64,000 bases of DNA, taken from positions 186,001-250,000 of the forward strand of contig JAFUNA010000014.1 in the NCBI GenBank assembly GCA_017473165.1, written 5' to 3'. The notes below the pieces were generated by a model, which worked only from the letters and a program-made list of their open reading frames with translations, did no database searches and was not told the origin of the DNA. Numbering within the stretch: the first letter of the stretch is position 1; each line of letters starts with the position of its first letter. The stretch is from Clostridia bacterium (lineage in GTDB: Bacteria; Bacillota; Clostridia; Oscillospirales; Acutalibacteraceae). Both the position numbers and the translations under genes were made by a program. This document shows positions 43,484 to 50,554 of this stretch, piece by piece.

Positions 43484-43618
43484 TCAAATAAAATTCAGAT
43501 AAGCCAAAAATCCGAACGCATCGTTATTGATGACAAGGTTCAGATAATCAAACTTCATCCTCGTATAATTTTTATTGTGCTCGTTGTGTGCCGCTTGTTT
43601 GTTAAATACGTTGTGCAT
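43484..43618 (-). pseudogene. serine-recombinase tail remnant (44-codon frame)
   Basis: A 44-codon frame (MHNVFNKQAAHNEHNKN..., ending DAFGFLAYLNFI). Its last 22 codons match, in both protein and DNA, the tail of the decayed recombinase at 52294-52533 (YLNLVINNDAFGFL against HPNIVIIGDTFGCL; about three quarters of bases identical over 44 nt by eye). Both lie on the minus strand. It is probably the detached end of a recombinase-type gene, separated from the intact recombinase by the hairpin array. Translation of the 44 codons is doubtful. Confidence 0.45.
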
Positions 43619-43714
43619 TGTTCCCACGCCCTAAAAACAGTCCACAGGACTGTTTTCTTAACGGGCTTTCGAATCCTTAATTTGGTGGAATTGTTAATAA
43701 CAGAATTATTTTAA

Positions 43715-43920
43715 GTGATATTCCGACTTCGTCGGAGTGATATATTTTGCTGACACAAAATGTGATATTTCTGCTACGCAGAAGTGATATTATATTCGCT
43801 ATAAAATAAAACTCGCGAAGCGAATAATACTGTGCAAAGCACAATAACACTGCGAAGCAATATAACTCGACGCAAGGCGAATATAACTGACAAAAAGCAC
43901 TTGCTTTCGCAAGTGCTTTT
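43715..43920. repeat. array of short stem-loops separated by GTGATAT boxes
   Basis: Six to eight tiny hairpins stand in a row: TCCGAC/GTCGGA (43722-43736), ATTTTG/CAAAAT, TTCTGC/GCAGAA, TCGC/GCGA, TGTGC/GCACA, TGC/GCA, then a strong AAAAGCACTTGC/GCAAGTGCTTTT (43892-43920). The first four are separated by GTGATAT (43715, 43737, 43762, 43784), the rest by AATAACACT/AATATAACT, roughly the inverse sequence, so the array is itself symmetric. The last hairpin is a good terminator for the recombinase read on the minus strand, but the recombinase frame continues through the array. Confidence 0.75.
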
Positions 43921-45393
43921 GTCTGGTGGCAGTGTGTCAAATAAACACGAACCTTTTTCCAGTTCTTCCAAAGAGAGAATATTCGCTCCCTTACGGAAGT
44001 TAAAAAAGAACTCGATCCTATCATCATATAGTATAACTGAATTTACAAAGCTGTCAACAAGTTTCTGACGATTTTTGAGTAATGCAGAATCCATTTTTCT
44101 GAAACGGTAAAACCAATATTTGATATAATCAGGCTCGAGCAAGGGGTGTTCAATTTTCTCTTTTGAAATCTGATTTTCAAGCTCTTTTCTCTGTTCCTCA
44201 AGTTCATCAAGTCGCTCTTTTGTTGAATCTGTAAATATACCTTTTTCAATGGCTTTCAGAATATTGCTGATGCTGCTTTTAACTTCTCTGAGGTTTTCGT
44301 TGAGAAGTTTTAATGTTGAGCTTTCTTTTCGCTGATACTCCATAACCATTCTTGTCAGATCATCAATCAGCTTATCATCCCATATTACTTCAAGAATCTG
44401 ATTTATGACAATATCCTCAATCCAATCCTTTTTGACGGCTTTTTTATCGCATTTGCCGTCACGCTTTGCGGAATAGCATTTATAATAGCGATATGTTGTT
44501 TTATTTCTTGAAGTACCGCTTTCGCCAAGCATAAAGGTCATACACTTTCCGCAGTAGAGCTTTGTTGAGAGAATATAATCTTCAACCGCCTTGTGCTTTC
44601 CGGGTGACTTCCTGTTAATCTCAATCTTCTTCTGCACACGGTAAAACAAATCTTCAGGAACAATGGCGGGAATGCCGTTAGGAGTAACAATTTCTCTGTA
44701 AGCATATTCGCCGATATATCTTCTGTTTGTAAGCATTGTTGAAATGCAGTTTACATTGAGTTTTGTGCCGCGTGTGTTGCGTAAACCCTTTGTATTAAGG
44801 TGATCAGCAATAGTCTGCATTGTTTCTCCCGAATCATACATTTCAAAGGCTTCGAGAACAAACGGAGAGGTGTCGGGATTAATTTCAAAATGCTTTTCTT
44901 TATTTATGACATAGCCAATAGGAACTGTTCCACCGTTAAAGCGGCAATCCAAGGCGTTGTCGGTCTGACCTCTTATAACCTTTTCAGCAAGCTCAACCGA
45001 ATAATATTCCGCCATACCCTCAAGTACAGATTCAAGAATTATACCTTCTGCACCTTGTGAAATAGCTTCAGTAGCAGATAACACTCTGACGCCGTTCTTT
45101 TTGAGAGCGTGCTTGTAATGTGCCGAGTCGAAACGGTCACGGGCAAAGCGGTCAAGTTTCCACACAAGCACATAATCAAACTGCCTTTTTGCACTGTCCT
45201 TAATCATTTTCTGAAAATTGCTGCGGTTGTCTGCTGTTTTCGCAGTTTTGGCACGGTCTATGTATGTTCCTATAACCTGAATGCCGTTTCTTTCAGCGTA
45301 CTTATAGCATTCACGAAGCTGACCCTCAATAGATTCCTCTCTCTGTCCGCTGCTTGAATATCGGGCATAAATTACAGCTTTTACAGTTTCCAT
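43774..45393 (-). CDS. large serine recombinase (site-specific integrase)
   Basis: 539 residues. N-terminal resolvase domain (1-150): YARYSSSGQREESIEGQL with catalytic Ser13 and Arg11, then VWKLDRFARDRFDS with the conserved Arg pair. Recombinase domain about 160-260 (PIGYVINKEKHFEINPD, GLRNTRGTKLNVNCISTMLTN), zinc ribbon about 285-335 (LYCGKCMTFMLGE...YYKCYSAKRDGKCDKK), then a coiled-coil (about 350-420). The natural end is probably near LEELEKGSCLFDTLPP (about residue 484); the last 50 residues are read through the hairpin array and look artefactual. It catalyses integration and excision of the element. GAGGTG before the ATG. Confidence 0.93.
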   Translation of the reverse strand: METVKAVIYARYSSSGQREESIEGQLRECYKYAERNGIQVIGTYIDRAKTAKTADNRSNFQKMIKDSAKRQFDYVLVWKLDRFARDRFDSAHYKHALKKNGVRVLSATEAISQGAEGIILESVLEGMAEYYSVELAEKVIRGQTDNALDCRFNGGTVPIGYVINKEKHFEINPDTSPFVLEAFEMYDSGETMQTIADHLNTKGLRNTRGTKLNVNCISTMLTNRRYIGEYAYREIVTPNGIPAIVPEDLFYRVQKKIEINRKSPGKHKAVEDYILSTKLYCGKCMTFMLGESGTSRNKTTYRYYKCYSAKRDGKCDKKAVKKDWIEDIVINQILEVIWDDKLIDDLTRMVMEYQRKESSTLKLLNENLREVKSSISNILKAIEKGIFTDSTKERLDELEEQRKELENQISKEKIEHPLLEPDYIKYWFYRFRKMDSALLKNRQKLVDSFVNSVILYDDRIEFFFNFRKGANILSLEELEKGSCLFDTLPPDKSTCESKCFLSVIFALRRVILLRSVIVLCTVLFASRVLFYSEYNITSA

Positions 45394-45417
45394 ATTAATT
45401 TCACCTCTTTCATTTTG

Positions 45418-45446
45418 ATTTTATGGAATTTGTTTTCCTTCTTCAA
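45418..45446 (-). promoter_or_regulatory. promoter of the serine recombinase
   Basis: TTGAAG (45446-45441), 17-nt spacer, TAAAAT (45423-45418) on the minus strand, about 25 nt before the ATG. Confidence 0.65.
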
Positions 45447-45480
45447 TTATATTTTAACTCCAGCACAAACTTAAGTCCAC

Positions 45481-45508
45481 GTGTAAAGGCGCACAAAGAT
45501 TCTTTGCA
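45481..45508. repeat. copy 1 of a GTGAAA-GCGCACAAAGATTC repeat
   Basis: GTGTAAAGGCGCACAAAGAT and following TCTTTGCA match copies at 46249 and 46281 on the same strand with small gaps. A short piece (GCGCACAAAAAACAGG) recurs at 45533. The copies flank the LexA-like gene. Confidence 0.55.
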
Positions 45509-45552
45509 GATTCGATACATGGCCCGTTACATGCGCACAAAAAACAGGAACA

Positions 45553-45576
45553 CCCGCAGGTTTTCGCCTGCGGGCT
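45553..45576 (-). terminator. hairpin downstream of the LexA-like gene
   Basis: CCCGCAGG (45553-45560) / CCTGCGGG (45567-45574). On the minus strand a T-run lies some 10 nt beyond, so it is probably a terminator. Confidence 0.7.
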
Positions 45577-45582
45577 TGTTGT

Positions 45583-46161
45583 TTAATACTCGGTTTCGTC
45601 GTAATCTTCATCTTCGTATTCGTCGAATTCATCCTCAATAAAATCACGAAAATAGAATTCATCAGGATCACGATATCCGACAAGCTTGCCGAGAAATCTG
45701 ATTTTATCTGTAAAAACTGTTACAGGTTGATATGCATCATCCTCAAAATACAGTTCGCACTTTCCGTCTTTTTCGTTTGTAACAAAAGCCGGAATAATAA
45801 CTCCGTCCAGTTCAACTGCCTGATAATCGCCGAAATAAACTTCATCAGGATCATATTTGATTATATAACCCTCTTCAATTCCGTGATTAGCAAAGCTGCT
45901 GTCCCTGATAACAAACTCATTCTTGCGAAGTGCCACGGGTTCGAGTTCATCATCGAGTAAATAATAATCACGTTCATACTCGGTAAGAATATCGCTCAAA
46001 GACGATGCACCAAGGCTTTTTTGAATTGCTGTCATTACGGCATAAGGGAAAATGCAATTGACGTACGGATTCTTGTCAAAGAAACACAGGATTTTTTCTT
46101 TCTCAAATCCATATTTCTTTGAAATGTTTTCGGCAATAATTTCTTGAAGATGATTTTTCAA
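45583..46161 (-). CDS. LexA/S24-peptidase-like protein lacking the catalytic lysine
   Basis: 192 residues from TTG 46161 (AAGGAG 8 nt upstream; the TTG at 46170 is directly adjacent to it, too close). Residues about 80-165 follow the LexA/UmuD/S24 pattern: FVIRDSSFANHGIEEGYIIKY matches the DSM...GIxxGDxV block, GDYQAVELDGVIIPAFV matches the (A)VVxxDGExTVKR block, YFEDDAYQPVTV matches LxPxNxxYxPI, and IRFLGKLVGYRDP matches the terminal ILGKVVG. A Ser is present at the nucleophile site but the TVK lysine is replaced by Pro-Ala. The C-terminus is very acidic (EYEDEDYDETEY). No HTH is visible. Inference: a non-cleaving relative that may modulate the element. Confidence 0.55.
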   Translation of the reverse strand: MKNHLQEIIAENISKKYGFEKEKILCFFDKNPYVNCIFPYAVMTAIQKSLGASSLSDILTEYERDYYLLDDELEPVALRKNEFVIRDSSFANHGIEEGYIIKYDPDEVYFGDYQAVELDGVIIPAFVTNEKDGKCELYFEDDAYQPVTVFTDKIRFLGKLVGYRDPDEFYFRDFIEDEFDEYEDEDYDETEY

Positions 46162-46248
46162 ATGAAACAACTCCTTGTGTTTTTATTACAGAAGACATAT
46201 TTCCTCTGCAGAATAATTGTACCAGGAGTCGATTGGAAACGTCAACGC

Positions 46249-46308
46249 GTGAAACGTACAAAGATTCGGCTCTGCGGCCGGTGAAAGCGCACAAAAACTC
46301 CTTGCATA
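46249..46308. repeat. copies 2 and 3 of the GTGAAA-GCGCACAAAGATTC repeat
   Basis: Copy 2 is 46249-46275 (GTGAAACGTACAAAGATTCG...), copy 3 is 46281-46308 (GTGAAAGCGCACAAAAACTCC...). They stand directly in tandem with 5 nt between and lie upstream of the LexA-like gene; copy 1 is on its other side. Confidence 0.55.
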
Positions 46309-46311
46309 TAC

Positions 46312-46345
46312 AAAAAAGCACCTCTGCATAAACAGAGATGCTTTT
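46312..46345 (-). terminator. terminator of the leucine-rich-repeat protein gene
   Basis: AAAGCATCTCTG / CAGAGGTGCTTTTTT read on the minus strand, just after the stop at 46366. Confidence 0.9.
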
Positions 46346-46365
46346 CATATTAGATTGCGTTGAAT

Positions 46366-47274
46366 TTAGAAAATCGAGCCAAAGAAATCAAAGATTCCCT
46401 TGAAAAAGCCCGTGATTGTAGCAATAATGCCCGTTATGCCCGAAACAAGCTTTTCAAAAAGGGTAGGTTCAACAGGCTCTTCTTCCTCAACAAGAGGTTC
46501 AAGTTCATCAGGGTTTACATTGAAATGAACAGCCTTGACAGGTGCCTTGATTTCCGGTCTGCCTTCGTAAGGGTATTCAAGCCAATTGAAGTTTGTTACA
46601 GCCCAATTATTTGTAGGATCAAGAGTTGATGTATGGTTCCATACAACTATATCGTTCCACTGTTCTTCTGTGCCAGTGTAATAAAGCTCAATGTTATCAG
46701 TAAGACTAAATGCTTCAACGTGAATCGATTTCACACTGGTGGGGATAACAACTCTCTTGAGCTTTCCATTGTTTCTGAATGAGTTATATTCAATTGAAGT
46801 AACAGTGTCGGGGATTGTTATGCTTAATGTTGGCAAAGAATCAAGAGACAGCGTTCCAGCTCCAGCGTTTCTTACCTTTGTTACTGTTTTTCCTTCAAGA
46901 GCAGAAGGAACAACAAGGTTTTGATCAACTTCTCCGTTGTTACTCATAATATACAATGTACCATCATCAAGTTCCCTGTAAAGCCACTGATCATTTTCTT
47001 TTGAAACAATCCAGTTCATGTCGGAAGCAAAACGCCACACTGTACCGTTATCATCCACATAAAGATAGTTCTCATCATAATCCCACATTTCTTCTTCCGG
47101 AAAATCACCGCCGGTATAAATTCCGAGTTTGGCTGCTTCCATTACGAAAGCGTCCTGTACGCCCTGATTTCCGATTGGTGTTCCTGTGTGAGGAGCTGCA
47201 AATGCAGTCATGGGGATAGCCGCAACCATAAGAACAGCAAGAATTACGGCAATGAGTTTCTTAAAGTTTTTCAT
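46366..47274 (-). CDS. secreted BspA-type leucine-rich-repeat protein
   Basis: 302 residues. Signal peptide 1-26 (KKLIAVILAVLMVAAIPMTAFA). The central part (about 110-215) holds three LRR_5-type repeats: LVVPSALEGKTVTKV, LSITIPDTVTSIEYNSFRNNGKL, RVVIPTSVKSIHVEAFSLTDNI. An acidic linker and a C-terminal amphipathic hydrophobic stretch (ISGIIATITGFFKGIFDFFGSIF in two blocks) follow, possibly for membrane or surface attachment. BspA-type repeats are extracellular binding modules in gut bacteria and protists. AAGGAG before the ATG. It is cargo on the mobile element. Confidence 0.85.
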   Translation of the reverse strand: MKNFKKLIAVILAVLMVAAIPMTAFAAPHTGTPIGNQGVQDAFVMEAAKLGIYTGGDFPEEEMWDYDENYLYVDDNGTVWRFASDMNWIVSKENDQWLYRELDDGTLYIMSNNGEVDQNLVVPSALEGKTVTKVRNAGAGTLSLDSLPTLSITIPDTVTSIEYNSFRNNGKLKRVVIPTSVKSIHVEAFSLTDNIELYYTGTEEQWNDIVVWNHTSTLDPTNNWAVTNFNWLEYPYEGRPEIKAPVKAVHFNVNPDELEPLVEEEEPVEPTLFEKLVSGITGIIATITGFFKGIFDFFGSIF

Positions 47275-47478
47275 AGGTGATCTCTCCTTCTAAAATTTAG
47301 CATCTTGTGCTTTTCAATCTTGAGACGATATTAAATTCAAATCGGTTCATTTTGATTTGAAAATTCTGCCTCCATAAATTAAGACGATTGAGATTTTAAA
47401 AAGTTACAGCATATTACCCCCTAAAAACAAAAAGTGCGCAGCCGAAGCTACGCACGAAAAACACATAGCTCCAATTGC

Positions 47479-47582
47479 TGCTACACAAATTTTCTCATAA
47501 CACAAGTATGCGAAATAGAGCATGTATTTTTACCTTAGTAAAATACACACTTGTGTTTTGAGATATTCAAATTTGTGTAGCA
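47479..47582. repeat. long interrupted inverted repeat (about 104 bp)
   Basis: Outer arms TGCTACACAAATTT (47479-47492) / AAATTTGTGTAGCA (47569-47582); inner arms TCTCA-T-AACACAAGT (47493-47507) / ACTTGTGTT-T-TGAGA (47549-47563); innermost GTATTTT / AAAATAC. It can form one long stem in DNA or RNA. No coding frame. It lies in the 875-nt gap between the LRR gene and the relaxase. Confidence 0.8.
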
Positions 47583-47631
47583 CCCATAGTATAACACCAA
47601 AACCAAAATAATTCAACCTAAAAATAAATCA

Positions 47632-47676
47632 TCATATGACGACACTTTGTCATATGACAATCTTCATATATGACAA
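47632..47676. promoter_or_regulatory. three CATATGAC repeats, one within a perfect 14-bp palindrome
   Basis: TCATATGAC (47632), TTGTCATATGACAA (47647-47660, perfect palindrome) and CATATATGACAA (47665-47676). The array suggests an operator or an iteron-like site ahead of the mobilization gene. Confidence 0.5.
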
Positions 47677-47717
47677 TACCCTGAAGTAAACAGAATTACT
47701 GTTCGCTTCAAGGATTG

Positions 47718-47770
47718 TATAAAGCAGTTTTGTGCGTGATTATTCGTCACACATAAAGCTGCTTTTTTCA
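47718..47770 (+). terminator. terminator-like hairpin upstream of the mobilization region
   Basis: AAAGCAG...GCTGCTTTTTT with an imperfect TTTTGTGCGTGA/TCACACATAAA middle. It faces the relaxase direction and would insulate it from upstream transcription. Confidence 0.6.
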
Positions 47771-48021
47771 TTTTGAAATTTAGAGGGCACATAAAATGAC
47801 ATACTTTACCAAAGAACACTTTTTGAATTCCCGCTTTTCAAAGCAAAAGTGTTCCGCAAAAACACGTAGGAGGTCAGGCTGTGTTTTTGCAAAAATCGAG
47901 TTTTTCGCACCCCCGCTTGAGCGAATAAAACGAGATTTTCATAGCCGGCAGTTAAATCTGAATTAGCATAACCGTCGGCTTTAAGGTGTCCGCAGACACC
48001 CTCTGCCCCTCCGGCATAAGG

Positions 48022-48073
48022 AGCCCGTACCATTTTCTCTGAAAAATGGTATAACGGGCTATACCATTTTTTT
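48022..48073 (+). promoter_or_regulatory. attenuator-like pair of mutually exclusive hairpins before mobV
   Basis: Segment A: AGCCCGT (48022-48028) then ACCATTTT (48029-48036). Segment B: AAAAATGGTAT (48042-48052). Segment C: ACGGGCT (48054-48060). Segment D: ATACCATTTTTTT (48061-48073). A can pair with B+C (7 + 8 bp) or B can pair with D (11 perfect bp followed by T), the latter looking like an intrinsic terminator. The two cannot coexist. The region could alternatively be part of oriT. Confidence 0.6.
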
Positions 48074-48149
48074 CGCGGGGCGAAATCGTATGAAAAGAAC
48101 AAAGCCAAATTGAAAGGAATGATGCTTATTGAACATGGAGAAAATTCAA

Positions 48150-49271
48150 ATGAATGCCGTTTATCGTATACTTGATCACAACGGCAGAAGCGATTCTGAG
48201 AGAAGCCGTAACAGAAAAAACGAGAACATAGATCCTACTCGCTCACATCTGAACTACAATCTCGCCGCCAAAGTTCAGCCTATGCAGCCTTACGAATACT
48301 ACAAAAAACGTATTAGCGAAATATACGTTCACGGAAATGCAAGTGTAGGAATCGTCAGCTGGGTAATAACAAAACCTAAAACGTTACCCGAAAATGAAAC
48401 CGAAGATTTTTTCAAAGCGGCATATGAATTCTTCGAGAAAAAACACGGTAAAGAAAACATAGTTTCAGCATACGTTCATATGGATGAAACCACACCGCAT
48501 TTGCATTTTTGTTTCGTGCCCGTAGTCATTGATGAAAAGAAGGGTGAAAAGCTTTGTGCAAAAAAACTTACAACAAAAAAATATTTGGACAAGGCACACC
48601 CTGAAGCAGGAAAATATATATCAAATGCACTTGGTCATCACGTTGATATAATCAACGAAGCAACCAAGGAAGGCAATAAATCACTTGAAGAATTCAAAAG
48701 GGGCAAAGCTAAAGAGGATTTGGAAAAAGCAAAAGTAATTCTTGAAGAAGCAAATGAATATAAAGCTGAGCTTGAAAAAACACGTGATGAATATGAAGCA
48801 AAAGTTTCTACAATTAATGAGATTCAAAAAGAATCAGAATTCTTCAAATCGGCAAACATAAGACTTCATGAGCCAACACCAAATGATCCCGAATGCTATT
48901 ACATAGTACCCAAAGAAACCTTTGTAAAGTTTTATCAATCCGGTATTACAATAAATGCATTCTCAACAGAACAAAAAAAGATGATGAATGCCATTGAAAA
49001 ATACTCAGAAATAGAAAAAGAAAATAAAGAGCTCAAAAGACAAAACGCATCTCTATATATCGACAACAAAATTCTGAAGAATGCATTGGATAAGGCCAAC
49101 AAATATATAAGAAGAATAAAAATAGTTCTTGAAGGTCTTTCTCAAGTTTATGAAAAATTTAAAGAAAATTTTGAAAAAGCAGTTTCGGTGGCAAAAGAAT
49201 ATGACAAAGAAGGAATTATTGACGAAAAAGAATTTGCGGAAATTAATTTAAACGACGATTACGAACATTAA
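48150..49271 (+). CDS. MobV-type relaxase (Mob/Pre plasmid recombination enzyme)
   Basis: 373 residues. The relaxase domain (1-190) has the MobV signature VSAYVHMDETTPHLHFCFVP with the HxDE...PHLH metal-binding histidines, preceded by RSHLNYNLA. The C-terminal half is a long coiled-coil (about 190-370). MobV enzymes nick oriT and lead strand transfer using a conjugation machine supplied by another element. Start: ATG 48150 with GGAG 9 nt upstream; TTG 48129 and ATG 48135 are in-frame alternatives. An attenuator-like leader precedes it. Supports an integrative mobilizable element. Confidence 0.9.
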   Translation: MNAVYRILDHNGRSDSERSRNRKNENIDPTRSHLNYNLAAKVQPMQPYEYYKKRISEIYVHGNASVGIVSWVITKPKTLPENETEDFFKAAYEFFEKKHGKENIVSAYVHMDETTPHLHFCFVPVVIDEKKGEKLCAKKLTTKKYLDKAHPEAGKYISNALGHHVDIINEATKEGNKSLEEFKRGKAKEDLEKAKVILEEANEYKAELEKTRDEYEAKVSTINEIQKESEFFKSANIRLHEPTPNDPECYYIVPKETFVKFYQSGITINAFSTEQKKMMNAIEKYSEIEKENKELKRQNASLYIDNKILKNALDKANKYIRRIKIVLEGLSQVYEKFKENFEKAVSVAKEYDKEGIIDEKEFAEINLNDDYEH

Positions 49272-49292
49272 AAACTATGAGGAGAAATGTAT

Positions 49293-49481
49293 ATGCAAAA
49301 GAATCCGACAGAATATGCTGTCGGAGAGATTAAGAATGAAAATGAATTTGAAAGACCTGAAATTCCAAAAGAGGTCATCAGTGAACTTGCAAGATTTTTC
49401 TTGCCGGATATAATTGCTTTTTTTGAAAGCGAAGAAGGAAAACGTGAATATGAAGAATGGAAAAATAATAATAAAAAATAA
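49293..49481 (+). CDS. small acidic protein coupled to the relaxase
   Basis: 62 residues, charged, mostly helical (EVISELARFFLPDIIAFFE), no signal or membrane segment. The second of two close ATGs (49293) has GGAG 8 nt upstream. It follows mobV by 21 nt and is likely co-transcribed. Small proteins in this position occur in MobV elements; the role is unknown. Confidence 0.65.
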   Translation: MQKNPTEYAVGEIKNENEFERPEIPKEVISELARFFLPDIIAFFESEEGKREYEEWKNNNKK

Positions 49482-49503
49482 TCTCTTGGCAACAAAAGCA
49501 CAC

Positions 49504-49528
49504 CGCCGCTGCACATTGTGTAGCGGCG
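49504..49528. repeat. hairpin between the mobilization and cargo genes
   Basis: CGCCGCT / AGCGGCG with GCAC/GTGT continuing inward; converging genes lie on either side. There is no T-run. Confidence 0.45.
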
Positions 49529-49711
49529 AAGTTTATAATATAATTCATAATATTTTTTCATTTAAATTGAAATGATTGTAAAATTATGATATACCAGGTG
49601 GTTGGCTTTGGTATACTGCATTACCCACTTGTGCGCACTTGTTGGGAAACGTCCCAAACCCTTTAACAATTTCAGAGAAATTGGCTACGTATAGATGGTG
49701 CTGAAATGCCA

Positions 49712-50380
49712 TTAGTGTCCGAAAATATCCGCACACATAGCATCGACATCTTGCGCTGTCATTGCGTAACGGTTTCTCCCCAAGACTTCTTCTCGCGTCT
49801 CAAAATCTATCATTTCAAACACAGCAGAAATGTTATTTGGAACATCCATATCGTTATCTCGGTCTCCAATAAACTTTACGAAATAGTTTTCCAAGACATA
49901 TAAACCTGCAAGAGCATTCACTACATTTTTAAGATTTGCTTTTCGATAGTTATGTACTCTTTTGTGTTTGACATTGTTGTATGGTGTCCACCAATCTGGA
50001 GATTTGTAATCTGGAGCCTGCTTCCAATTAGAGAATGGTTGAAGTTCTACATCTTTGAACTTAACTTTTTGAGCAATGATATTTGTCCAAGTCTGTAAGA
50101 TGGTTGGTGTGTATCCGTGTTTCATATCATCAGCCGTAGGATTGCCGAATTCCGTGCAGATACTTTTAAGAATAACATCAACTTCAGAGCAGATTGCTTG
50201 GTACTGTTTTATAAACTCGTCTGAAAAAGTCAAGCTATTCCCCAAATCATCGTGTTCAATTCCATCGTATAGATAATTCTCGCCCAATTCAAAACTGACA
50301 TATCGTTCTGATTGCAAGAAATCCTTTTCTAATACCAAATAATATTCCCAATGATGTTTACAAAACTCTTTCCGATTCAT
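49712..50380 (-). CDS. HEPN-like hypothetical protein (possible defence component)
   Basis: 222 residues, soluble, alpha-helical. The segment PDWWTPYNNVKHKRVHNYRKANLKNVVNALAGLYVLENYF resembles (read in blocks) the late helices of HEPN-type families in which a Y-N-x-V-K-H-x-R signature is followed by a Leu/Ala-rich helix. A possible Arg...His pair characteristic of HEPN ribonucleases is present (KRVHNYRK) but does not fit the R-x4-6-H motif exactly. Last of a tight operon with the nuclease-like gene and a 47-residue membrane peptide. AGGTGG before the ATG. Family assignment is by pattern only. Confidence 0.5.
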   Translation of the reverse strand: MNRKEFCKHHWEYYLVLEKDFLQSERYVSFELGENYLYDGIEHDDLGNSLTFSDEFIKQYQAICSEVDVILKSICTEFGNPTADDMKHGYTPTILQTWTNIIAQKVKFKDVELQPFSNWKQAPDYKSPDWWTPYNNVKHKRVHNYRKANLKNVVNALAGLYVLENYFVKFIGDRDNDMDVPNNISAVFEMIDFETREEVLGRNRYAMTAQDVDAMCADIFGH

Positions 50381-50407
50381 AAGACCACACCACCTTTTTG
50401 TTGTTCT

Positions 50408-50551
50408 TTAAGATGTAAATTTACCGATTAACCACAGAACACCGATTATTATCATTATCCACAGCAGCACCGAACCCGAACAACCACCGCCACTGCTGCT
50501 CCCACCAGAACTTGTACTTTTAAACGCATGGAAGTCATTCATATCAGGCAT
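50408..50551 (-). CDS. 47-residue single-pass membrane peptide (Gly/Ser-rich)
   Basis: Too short for usual ORF cut-offs. The frame starts at ATG 50551 (GAGGGG about 9 nt upstream) and reads MPDMNDFHAFKSTSSGG..., a Gly/Ser-rich stretch with one Cys (SGGGCSGS), then a 19-residue hydrophobic helix (SVLLWIMIIIGVLWLIG) and KFTS. It begins 4 nt after the nuclease-like gene stop and is followed 27 nt later by the HEPN-like gene on the same strand. The tight spacing argues that it is translated. It could be a small toxin/effector or a membrane adaptor; function not known. Confidence 0.6.
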   Translation of the reverse strand: MPDMNDFHAFKSTSSGGSSSGGGCSGSVLLWIMIIIGVLWLIGKFTS

Positions 50552-50554
50552 ATT

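Noticed and set aside
43715..43920. CRISPR array
   Set aside because: Units differ in length and sequence, repeats are only 7 nt, each spacer is a palindrome, and no cas gene is near.
43774..43940. Last 50 codons of the recombinase as a functional domain
   Set aside because: They are translated hairpin array and do not resemble recombinase C-termini; probably read-through of array insertion.
47806..48108. 100-codon minus-strand frame over the mobilization leader
   Set aside because: It overlaps hairpins and the attenuator, has no ribosome binding site and no recognisable protein features.
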